Shown in pieces: positions 1 through 6,669 of a stretch of 32,642 nt of DNA. Made by a program: the position numbers and the translations under genes. The stretch is from PALSA-1440 sp050011195 (lineage in GTDB: Bacteria > Verrucomicrobiota > Verrucomicrobiia > Limisphaerales > UBA8199), in NCBI GenBank assembly GCA_050011195.1, contig JBEKJO010000057.1, positions 1-32,642 on the forward strand. Reading direction: 5' to 3'. The notes beneath the pieces were generated by a model. It was not told where the DNA came from. It did not search any database and saw only the letters and a program-made list of their open reading frames with translations. How positions within the stretch are numbered: the first letter of the stretch is position 1; each line of letters opens with the position of its first letter.

Positions 1-709
1 TTGCGTTGAGAAGTCTCTCTGCGGCATGACGCCGCTCCGATGATGGTCTTAATACCTTGCATACCGTCGCCCGCTGTAGCCTTCGTGCCTGCGTGAGCAC
101 CCAAGGTCTGTCCAAATATGGCGCAAACTACTGTGCCTGCTTGCCTTACAGGAAATAGTGCATCATCGAGCTGGAAGTGGTATCAATCCAAAATCGGGAA
201 GTCTTCACCTGACAGGTGAACAATTCCAACTGCGGCGCAGTTGCGGTGCCTCCATGCGAAGTGCTTGATAGGGCGAGACTTCTGACCGGCAGCACTCCCA
301 TGTGCATCACTCATTTATCCGCTTCAAGCCTCCTTTTTGTCCACTTTATGGACACTATTGCCCCATTTTCTCAATAATGAGAAACCAGAGGCCCAAGAAC
401 CCTGGCTCCTGGGGCACAACAGCCTGCCGGGTAGATCAACCTAAACGAACCACTGACCACAGAGAACCAATCGCCAATCACCAATCACCAGTCACCGATC
501 ACCAATCACTTTGGCTCCGGCTCTGCCGCGCTGGGGTGGTTTGACGTTGCGTTAGTTTGGCCGCCGCCGCCTCGCGCCCCATCATTCCGCCACACCCGCG
601 CCCATGCCTTCCCCGTCGAAGTCCCCCGTCTTCCTGCCAATTAGCCGGCCTCATGTTCATAAACCATCCCACAACCCAGGCTTGTAGTTTGTTTTTTTCA
701 CCTTTTCAC
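1..709. other. Intergenic stretch without a supported gene
   Basis: No convincing coding region is visible on either strand. The only notable open frame (302-544, +) has a low-complexity composition and runs straight through a 7-bp tandem repeat array, so I do not treat it as a gene. The stretch holds that heptamer array (466-507) and a T-rich patch around 688-706 just before the promoter-like motif of the first giant gene. The left edge may contain the tail of something outside the window, but I see no recognisable protein end. Confidence 0.6.
466..507. repeat. Heptanucleotide tandem repeat, six units of ACCAATC type
   Basis: Six consecutive 7-bp units are seen: ACCAATC, GCCAATC, ACCAATC, ACCAGTC, ACCGATC, ACCAATC. 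Units differ from the consensus by at most one base. The array is non-coding and lies about 320 bp upstream of the first giant gene. A second heptamer array with a different unit occurs at 19393-19441. Confidence 0.9.
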
Positions 710-737
710 TTGCCGAGTCACATAAACGTGTGATAGT
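710..737 (+). promoter_or_regulatory. Promoter-like motif of giant gene 1
   Basis: TTGCCG at 710-715, a 16-bp spacer, then GATAGT at 732-737. The same layout (TTGCNC or similar, 16 bp, GATRST) occurs at the same distance before the other two giant paralogues, at 6553-6580 and 10339-10366. The spacer shares CATAAA followed by a GNG(T/C)GAT-like end. The leader to the ATG is 93 nt here, against 89 and 88 nt for the others. Conservation of spacing across three copies is the main support; the match to a sigma-70 consensus is only moderate. Confidence 0.5.
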
Positions 738-802
738 TTGCCTTTACAACGCAGCCGAAAGTTAAGTGAACACAACTCGAGCAAAGCTTCTCCTTCGGTA
801 GT

Positions 803-819
803 ACAACAACAACAACAAC
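803..819 (+). repeat. (CAA)n microsatellite in the leader of giant gene 1
   Basis: Five CAA triplets run from 804 to 818, ending 12 nt before the ATG at 831. The paralogous leaders have only ACAACAAA at this place, followed by a recognisable ribosome-binding site (AAAGGGG at 6654-6660; AAAGGA at 10441-10446). In giant gene 1 the repeat appears expanded and no good Shine-Dalgarno sequence remains. Confidence 0.8.
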
Positions 820-830
820 GACAGCCTGAT

Positions 831-3800
831 ATGAAAAATACAATAGTCCCCATCCTTCGACCAACCCTCCGCGGTTTGGTATTGGCCCTGGCAGCCCTCG
901 CGCTGTCCAGTCAAGTCGTCCGCGCCAACCCGTACGCCTCGATGCTTACCAACATCAACTATGCCTCCCGCGAGATGCAGTTCTACCTCAACGAATCTGG
1001 CGGCACCGTGACCGTCGCTTTCAGCGATAACACGACCGCTCCCGCACCTCTCGACGGCAGTGCCACCGTGACGTCCGGCCTCAAAACTTTCTTTGTCCCC
1101 AGCGACGCCACCACGTACACCATCACCTGCTATAAGTCGGGCGCGGGCGCGCCGACCCTGATTCAGACCTCGCCCGGGTTTACGCCCCGCGGCGTGGATG
1201 TGAACAAGAACGTCACCTCCCACTGGTTCGGGCGGGTTTATGTGGATATCTCCGGCGGGAGCGGCATTAACGCGCTCAATCCCGACATGACTTTGGCTTA
1301 CACCGGCGCCGCCAGTCCCGGGGGAGGCTGCAGCTGGTTCGGCGGCGGGTTCAGCCCCTATCGCTGCTTTGTGGCCGCCGATGATTACCTGATGGTCGGC
1401 GACGCTACCGAGGACTACAGCTCGCACCCCACCGGCGCCTTGCAAAATGAGGGGGTCTGGCGAATTGACCCGAGTCTCACCACCGCCCAGCTTTTCCTCG
1501 GGCCTCGGGGCGCAGCCAACGGCATTGCGGGCGTCTCACCAGCGTTCTCGCCCATCCACAGCACCATCCAGTCCCGGCCGGTGGTCATTGGCAATCCCTC
1601 GCTCAACGGCGGCAACAACCCGGTGACCCTCGTGACCGTGGATGGCGATTATACGTGGGGGAGTCCAACTCCATCATACAACGCGCTCCTGGTCTATACC
1701 AACATTACCCTTACGACTCTGCCCTGGGAAAATGTGCCGGACATCCAGGGGCCGGCCATCGGCCTCAACCTCTCCGGCCAGGCGCTGGGCGGCAACGAAT
1801 ACCCCGGCCTGCAGTTCTATGGCAACTACATCTACGCCGGTACCTACCGCGAGAATTATGGCTTTCCGTGCGTCCAGATTTACACCAATGACTTCGGCCA
1901 AGGCAACACCTTTGCCCATGTCTGGGACTCCATAACCGGCATCGGTGGCACCATTAACAACGGTCCGGACCTCTTCTTCCTCAAAAGCACCGTTAATAAT
2001 CCTAATGGTTACTGGGGCACTGTGGATGTTGCCGTGTCTCCCGACGGCAGGTTCTGCGTCGCCCAGGCCATTGACAACTGGTTCGTCATCGCCTACCTGA
2101 CCAACGGCATCCCGGACTCCTCCCGGGTCTTCAATAGCACTCCCACTTCCTTTACTGGCAATGCGCGCGGGATTGCTTTTGATGCCGCCGGCAACATTTA
2201 CTCGAGCAGTTCCGGCATCGGCAACGTGCAGGAATGGTCCATGGGGATCACCGCCACCTCCATTACCACCGGCAATACCAACACCTCCACGGCCTTCAGC
2301 TATTCCAATCCCTCCACCCAGGTGAGCGTGGTCGCCAGCCCCAACTTCTGCTCCCAGGGCAATAGCGGCGGCAACGGGCATCCAGGCCCCGCCACCACGG
2401 GCACGTTCACCATCAGCCGGACCGGCAACATCGCGTTACAGGGACCGGCAGTCATTTACACCCTCAGCGGCACCGCCACGCAGAATGTTTACACCGCCGC
2501 GGGCGGCGCGGTCACCCCTGGCGTGCCCGCCACCACGACCGTGGCGACCACGAACGTCGTCCAGATCTTGGCCGGCATGGCCTCCACGAATATCACCATC
2601 ACCCCCTCCACCGCCAACGTGCCCCGCTTGCAGACCACGGTCGTCTTGACCCTGCTGGGCTCATCGAACTATAGCACCACGCTGCCTTTCAGCGACACGG
2701 TCTATATCCAAAACACCTCCAGCAACGAGTGGGTCGTGAGCGCCGGGGCGCCCACGATGTACAAGGCCTTCGCCGCCGATTACGCCTCGCTCTTGCTCAC
2801 CCGGCTGGGCGATACCAATGTGAACTACGCGATACTGCCCGCCGCGTTCAGCTACTCCGGTCCAGCCGGCTCGGCACAGGCCAACATCGATTTCACGCCG
2901 ATTGGCACGGTGACCGTCAACAAGGGCGACCTCACCGAGACGGCGAAGATTACTCCGCTGAACAACGGGGCGACCTGTACTGATACCTATCCCCCTAGCG
3001 CCTACGCCGGCAATAAGAGCACCACCGTCACGGTGGCGGGCAACGGGTCCACCTACGGGGTGGCGGCCACCGCCAATTCGGAGGTCTTGACCCTCCTGGA
3101 CAATGCGTATCCGTCCACCGCTCCGCTGTTTGCCGACCCGTTGACCGACCCGGCCGACTCGGCGAACTGGGGCATCACCTACACCAGTGGCGACCCAACC
3201 GAAGTCGCTGATCCGAACGATTACGACGTCGAGTTTGGCTACGACCTGACGGCCAGCAATCCGAGTGGAAACAACGGCCTGCTTGGGATTGGTTCGCCGC
3301 CCAGCGGCGCGACCAAGGCCCTGCGCATCACTTGCAACAAGAACGTCGGCTCGGGCTCGATGTATGGCGGCGGCGTCAACGTCTATTACACCAACCAGCT
3401 CTTCGCGGGCAACTTCGCCGTCCGCTTCAACATGAACGTGGTCGGGGGCGACAACACGTTCTCGGTCGAGGGCGTCATGTTCGGCATCAATCATAACGGA
3501 ACCGAAACCAATTGGTGGTTGGGCAACGGCAGCACGAGCGGTACATGGGCCAGCGACGGCAACTGGTACTGGATTCAGACCCCTCCGGGCGGCTATGGTG
3601 GTTTCGGGTTTAGCGACTTCGAGGAATACACCGGCGCCTCCGCGCTGCCGAACTCGGGCTGGCAGCAGTTGGCCACCGCGTCCGCCGGCACCTACCAGAC
3701 TGTGTTCAAAGGCAACTTGTTCACCGCGACGGGCGGCCTCTCGGGCGGCACCCCGGCCAATAACAGTCCGGTCAGCGCCTCGCCCAAAGATAACACCTGG

Positions 3801-4244
3801 TCCGATGTCGAGATCCGCCAGACCAACGGCGTGATCACCCTGTCCATTGACGCGACGCCGATCTTCACGAACACGGCGCCGCTGTTCGCGTCTGGCTACC
3901 TCATGCTCGGTTACGATTGTCCGATCCAGGGCGCTTACAAGCAGTACATTGGCACGCCTGATGCCGCGGCCTATTTCTCGAACCTCCGGGTCGTGGGCCT
4001 CGACGTTGGGCCGACCATCACCAACATCAAATTGGACCCCGGAAACGTCGTGATTACGTTCACCGGCCCCAATAGCGACGACACGCCGGCCAACTTCGTG
4101 CTCCAAAGCTCAAGCACGATCAACGGAACATTCACCGACGTCATCCCGGCGGCGACCGTCGTGTCGCTCGGCTCCGGCTCGTACCAGATAACGTACCCGG
4201 AGAGCGGCAGCGCGCAGTTCTATCAAATTCGCCGCCACCCGTAA
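831..4244 (+). CDS. Giant secreted beta-rich protein 1 (propeller, Calx-beta-like, lectin-like)
   Basis: This 1137-aa protein has no assigned function. I start it at ATG 831 rather than the upstream in-frame codon at 738, because M-K-N-T aligns with the starts of both paralogues. Residues 1-32 form a signal peptide ending V-R-A before N-P-Y-A-S. Residues ~110-490 carry repeats such as R-G-V-D-V-N and V-S-P-D-G-R-F typical of propeller/NHL-like sheets. Calx-beta-like repeats start near 523 (G-T-F-T-I-S-R-T-G) and 632. A jelly-roll, LamG/concanavalin-like part begins near 762 and includes F-A-V-R-F-N-M and W-S-D-V-E-I-R-Q. The last ~75 residues (V-I-T-F-T-G-P through F-Y-Q-I-R-R) form a C-terminal domain common in verrucomicrobial exoproteins. 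There is no PEP-CTERM tail. It is probably secreted or cell-surface bound; a polysaccharide-binding role is inference. Confidence 0.85.
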   Translation: MKNTIVPILRPTLRGLVLALAALALSSQVVRANPYASMLTNINYASREMQFYLNESGGTVTVAFSDNTTAPAPLDGSATVTSGLKTFFVPSDATTYTITCYKSGAGAPTLIQTSPGFTPRGVDVNKNVTSHWFGRVYVDISGGSGINALNPDMTLAYTGAASPGGGCSWFGGGFSPYRCFVAADDYLMVGDATEDYSSHPTGALQNEGVWRIDPSLTTAQLFLGPRGAANGIAGVSPAFSPIHSTIQSRPVVIGNPSLNGGNNPVTLVTVDGDYTWGSPTPSYNALLVYTNITLTTLPWENVPDIQGPAIGLNLSGQALGGNEYPGLQFYGNYIYAGTYRENYGFPCVQIYTNDFGQGNTFAHVWDSITGIGGTINNGPDLFFLKSTVNNPNGYWGTVDVAVSPDGRFCVAQAIDNWFVIAYLTNGIPDSSRVFNSTPTSFTGNARGIAFDAAGNIYSSSSGIGNVQEWSMGITATSITTGNTNTSTAFSYSNPSTQVSVVASPNFCSQGNSGGNGHPGPATTGTFTISRTGNIALQGPAVIYTLSGTATQNVYTAAGGAVTPGVPATTTVATTNVVQILAGMASTNITITPSTANVPRLQTTVVLTLLGSSNYSTTLPFSDTVYIQNTSSNEWVVSAGAPTMYKAFAADYASLLLTRLGDTNVNYAILPAAFSYSGPAGSAQANIDFTPIGTVTVNKGDLTETAKITPLNNGATCTDTYPPSAYAGNKSTTVTVAGNGSTYGVAATANSEVLTLLDNAYPSTAPLFADPLTDPADSANWGITYTSGDPTEVADPNDYDVEFGYDLTASNPSGNNGLLGIGSPPSGATKALRITCNKNVGSGSMYGGGVNVYYTNQLFAGNFAVRFNMNVVGGDNTFSVEGVMFGINHNGTETNWWLGNGSTSGTWASDGNWYWIQTPPGGYGGFGFSDFEEYTGASALPNSGWQQLATASAGTYQTVFKGNLFTATGGLSGGTPANNSPVSASPKDNTWSDVEIRQTNGVITLSIDATPIFTNTAPLFASGYLMLGYDCPIQGAYKQYIGTPDAAAYFSNLRVVGLDVGPTITNIKLDPGNVVITFTGPNSDDTPANFVLQSSSTINGTFTDVIPAATVVSLGSGSYQITYPESGSAQFYQIRRHP

Positions 4245-4272
4245 CCCGGGCGGGCGGATTCGGTCAGTGTAT

Positions 4273-4307
4273 GGCCGGGGCCTTCGTTCGAAGCGAATGC
4301 CCCGGCC
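4273..4307 (+). terminator. Hairpin downstream of giant gene 1
   Basis: A perfect 9-bp stem, GGCCGGGGC (4273-4281) with GCCCCGGCC (4299-4307), encloses a 17-nt loop that can itself pair TTCG with CGAA. It starts 28 bp after the stop codon. There is no U-run after it, so intrinsic termination is uncertain; it may act as a 3' stabiliser instead. Confidence 0.55.
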
Positions 4308-4325
4308 GATTGAACGTCAAGTGCG

Positions 4326-4358
4326 GGCCTTGACAGGGAGCCGGCAGGGGGCGATATT
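4326..4358 (+). promoter_or_regulatory. Upstream copy of tandem promoter-like repeat
   Basis: TTGACA at 4330-4335, a 17-bp spacer, then GATATT at 4353-4358. The whole 33-bp block is repeated with two or three changes at 4392-4424, exactly 66 bp further on. It carries a perfect -35 box, ideal spacing and a -10 box matching four of six consensus positions. Confidence 0.55.
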
Positions 4359-4391
4359 GAAGTAGTTGCCGTAGTGCCGGACGTTTCATCT

Positions 4392-4424
4392 GGCCTTGAC
4401 AGGGAAGCGGCAGGGGACGATATT
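4392..4424 (+). promoter_or_regulatory. Downstream copy of tandem promoter-like repeat
   Basis: TTGACA at 4396-4401, a 17-bp spacer, then GATATT at 4419-4424. It lies 33 bp before the ATG of the first prepilin-like gene, so a transcript starting here would have a leader of roughly 25-30 nt. It is a direct repeat of 4326-4358. Confidence 0.6.
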
Positions 4425-4457
4425 AACGCGCAGTAGAGTAAGCGCAGTGGATTGAAT

Positions 4458-5297
4458 ATGTTATCAAAGAGAACTGCACGGCGGGTGCCCGTGCAAAATA
4501 CCCGTTGCATCAGGGCCTTCACCTTGATCGAGTTGCTCGTAGTCATCGCCATCATCGCCATCCTCGCCGCGCTGCTGCTGCCGGCCCTGGCAAAAGCCAA
4601 GAGCAAGGCCATGCGAACCCAGTGCCTCAGCAACAAGAAACAAATGCAGATTGCCGTCGCCATGTACGCCGCGGACTTCACTGATTACATCGTCCCCAAC
4701 GCCCCCCTGGGCGAGACGGACGCCGACTGTTGGTGCCCCAGCGCCGCGGTGGACTGGCATACCAGCAACGTCAACACGAATTGGGCGCTTCATAACGCCA
4801 CCATCATGGGCCCTTACCTGGTCGGCCAGGTCGGCGTTTACAAGTGCCCGGCCGACAACATCCCGTCGGACAACGGGCCGCGCATCCGCAGCGTCTCGAT
4901 GCAAGGCGCGATGGGCACCGTTTACATCGGCAACATGTATAACAAGGGTTGGGCGGTCTATAACAAACTGAGCGATATTATCGCCCCGCTCGCTCCCTCC
5001 GACGCCATCGTGTTTCTGGATGAAAACATGTGCGGCCTCAATGACGGCTTTTTGCAGGTGGATACCGCCGACGACAACGGCTGGCCGGATGTCCCCGCCG
5101 CTTATCACGATTGGCAGGGCTCCATGGGCTTCGCCGACGGCCACGCCGAAATCCACAAGTGGCTCACCTCCGCCCTCAAGATTCCCGAGCGCTACGGCTT
5201 TGGCTGGCCCCAGGGAAACTACCCGACCTTTTCGGGTGGCCACAACAACGCTGACCTGGTCTGGTGGAAGGCCCACATCTCCGCTCAGGTGCAATAG
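4458..5297 (+). CDS. Prepilin-like protein A with H-X9-DG motif
   Basis: This 279-aa protein has the N-terminus of a type IV pilin/type II secretion pseudopilin. A 20-residue basic leader ends R-A, followed by the processing site A20|F21 and a hydrophobic helix starting F-T-L-I-E-L-L with the conserved glutamate at mature position 5 (E25). Near the C-terminus, H-D-W-Q-G-S-M-G-F-A-D-G fits exactly the H-X9-DG motif known from prepilin-processing-associated proteins of Planctomycetes, Verrucomicrobia and Lentisphaerae. A central Y-K-C-P-A-D followed by G-P-R-I-R-S-V-S-M is shared with the gene at 15044. I prefer ATG 4458 to the in-frame TTG at 4452 because AGTGGA sits at a sensible distance and the leader length matches the others. 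The specific role is unknown; such proteins are thought to be exported via a type II or pilus-like machine. Confidence 0.88.
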   Translation: MLSKRTARRVPVQNTRCIRAFTLIELLVVIAIIAILAALLLPALAKAKSKAMRTQCLSNKKQMQIAVAMYAADFTDYIVPNAPLGETDADCWCPSAAVDWHTSNVNTNWALHNATIMGPYLVGQVGVYKCPADNIPSDNGPRIRSVSMQGAMGTVYIGNMYNKGWAVYNKLSDIIAPLAPSDAIVFLDENMCGLNDGFLQVDTADDNGWPDVPAAYHDWQGSMGFADGHAEIHKWLTSALKIPERYGFGWPQGNYPTFSGGHNNADLVWWKAHISAQVQ

Positions 5298-5448
5298 TGG
5301 GAGGCCAGCACGCCCGCCTTTGGGACGCCAGATTCCGCTTGGGTCGAGTCGCTTAAACGCGCCCGCCGCCGCTCATCACGCGCATTTCCCCGGCCCGCCC
5401 GTTCGGCGTATCTGTCTTTACGGAATGCGCCTTAGGCCGCAGGGTACC

Positions 5449-6231
5449 ATGAATCAGGCCGTATTGACCGGACTCAGAAACGGACCCGTTCCACGCGCAA
5501 TTCCTCGCGCCTTCACGCTCATCGAGTTGCTCGTCGTCATTGCCATCATCGCCATCCTGGCTGCCCTGCTGCTCCCCGCGCTGGCCACCGCCAAAGAAAA
5601 GGGCAAGCGTGCCGCCTGCAAGAGCAACATGCACCAGGCCATCATCACCGTTTACCTTTATGGAAACGATTGGCAGGACTTGGTCCCGGATGGGCGCGAC
5701 AACGATGACCAATGGCACGCCATCCGCATCAACAACGTCACCTGGACGAACCTGATTCAATACACCGGCAACTTCAAAATCATGGACTGCCCGAACTTTA
5801 CTTATGGCACCTTTGGGCGTTACGACAAGGATTACGGTTACCTGATTGGCTACGCCTACCTGGGCAATGCCCTCGGCACTGCTAACATGACTACTTGGCC
5901 CCTCACTTCGCCCTACTTCTGGTACTCTCCACGAAAAACAAGCGAGTCCGGCACCAACTTCATCATCGCCGACGCCAACACCTGGGGCGGCACGGCGGGC
6001 GACTACCTCGTCATGGCGCCTCACGGCAAGGCCGGGCCATGCAATAACACCAGCGCCGCCTCCACCACGCCGGCCACCTTCATTATCAACAGCACCGACG
6101 TAACCCCGCAAAGCATCGGCGAGGCCGGCGGCAATGTGGGCCTCCTCGACGGCTCGGTCTCGTGGAAGAGCATGAAGCAAATGCAGCAGCGCTACGCCTC
6201 CTCCTATATTCTCTACTACGGCAATTGGTGA
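5449..6231 (+). CDS. Prepilin-like protein B, degenerate H-X9-DG
   Basis: This 260-aa protein has a 21-residue leader rich in Arg and Pro, the processing site A21|F22 and the helix F-T-L-I-E-L-L-V-V-I-A-I-I with E at mature position 5. The C-terminal motif is degraded: G-N-V-G-L-L-D-G-S keeps D-G but has no histidine ten residues earlier. The frame is open far upstream, into the end of the preceding gene. ATG 5449 is chosen because CAGGG lies just before it and because it gives the same 21-residue leader as the genes at 13898 and 15044. An alternative ATG is at 5425. It lies 151 bp after prepilin A and is probably co-transcribed with it. The globular part (W-T-N-L-I-Q-Y, M-D-C-P-N-F) resembles the gene at 13898 more than its neighbour. 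Confidence 0.85.
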   Translation: MNQAVLTGLRNGPVPRAIPRAFTLIELLVVIAIIAILAALLLPALATAKEKGKRAACKSNMHQAIITVYLYGNDWQDLVPDGRDNDDQWHAIRINNVTWTNLIQYTGNFKIMDCPNFTYGTFGRYDKDYGYLIGYAYLGNALGTANMTTWPLTSPYFWYSPRKTSESGTNFIIADANTWGGTAGDYLVMAPHGKAGPCNNTSAASTTPATFIINSTDVTPQSIGEAGGNVGLLDGSVSWKSMKQMQQRYASSYILYYGNW

Positions 6232-6298
6232 ACCAGGCCCCTGACTCGCCTATGGGGTCTGGACCCCCCGGATATTCTGATGACCAATGGCCAATTCT

Positions 6299-6478
6299 CA
6301 AACCGCCGACAGGGTGTAGCCGCCGACGGCAGTCGGCGCCATCTTTCGGGACTGAGAATCAGCGCCGACTGCCGTCGGCGGCTACACGCTATGAAATTTC
6401 CCGGACAAGCGTGCTGGCCGCATCAGAGGAGACGTTATCAGTAGTGCAAGTCCATCGCTGCATTACTGCCGATTCTAC
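6299..6478. repeat. Long-hairpin repeat element, copy 1
   Basis: A perfect 26-bp inverted repeat (6314-6339 with 6362-6387, 22-nt loop) sits inside a block of about 180 bp. The block is nearly identical to 10136-10315. The hairpin follows the stop of prepilin B by 83 bp, so it could act as a transcription barrier or 3' stabiliser, but no U-tract follows. Its form fits a REP- or MITE-like genomic repeat. Whether it occurs elsewhere in the genome cannot be told from this window. Confidence 0.8.
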
Positions 6479-6538
6479 TTAACATTTTTCGTAATCCCTC
6501 AGTGGCGGCGGCCCGCCACCACTGACCGGTTAACATTT
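6479..6538. repeat. 51-bp hairpin-bearing segment bounded by TTAACATTT direct repeats
   Basis: TTAACATTT occurs at 6479-6487 and 6530-6538. The paralogous upstream region at 10316-10324 has only one copy and lacks exactly the intervening 51 bp. The segment contains GTGGCGG-CGGC-CCGCCAC (6502-6519). The pattern fits slippage deletion in the second copy or insertion in the first. Confidence 0.75.
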
Positions 6539-6552
6539 CTTGCATTTCGCGC

Positions 6553-6580
6553 TTGCGCCCTCACATAAATATGCGATGCT
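6553..6580 (+). promoter_or_regulatory. Promoter-like motif of giant gene 2
   Basis: TTGCGC at 6553-6558, a 16-bp spacer, GATGCT at 6575-6580. The motif is conserved in position and spacing with 710-737 and nearly identical to 10339-10366. It is followed by an 89-nt leader whose segment AAGCCAAATGAACGCAGT (6601-6618) is conserved in all three giant genes. A ribosome-binding site AAAGGGG (6654-6660) lies 9 nt before the ATG. Confidence 0.5.
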
Positions 6581-6669
6581 TGCTTCTAGCACTTAACCCA
6601 AAGCCAAATGAACGCAGTGCGAGATAAAACTCTCTCTTATTACACGCCACAACAAAGGGGACACCTGTT

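Noticed and set aside
466..507. Possible CRISPR array
   Set aside because: The units are 7 bp and contiguous, with no spacers and no cas genes nearby.
302..544. 80-aa open frame on the + strand
   Set aside because: It crosses the heptamer array, has no recognisable domain and no ribosome-binding site; most likely chance.
738..830. 31-residue N-terminal extension of giant protein 1
   Set aside because: It encodes a poly-Gln run from the CAA repeat and precedes the M-K-N-T start conserved in the two paralogues.
2661..4106. 481-aa open frame on the - strand inside giant gene 1
   Set aside because: Antisense shadow of a GC-rich gene; the + strand frame has a signal peptide and two paralogues.
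6299..6478. Hairpin block as an insertion sequence
   Set aside because: No transposase frame and no target-site duplication at its ends; better described as a non-coding repeat.
6162..6482. 106-aa open frame overlapping the end of prepilin B and the hairpin repeat
   Set aside because: It reads through the perfect inverted repeat and has no domain or ribosome-binding site.
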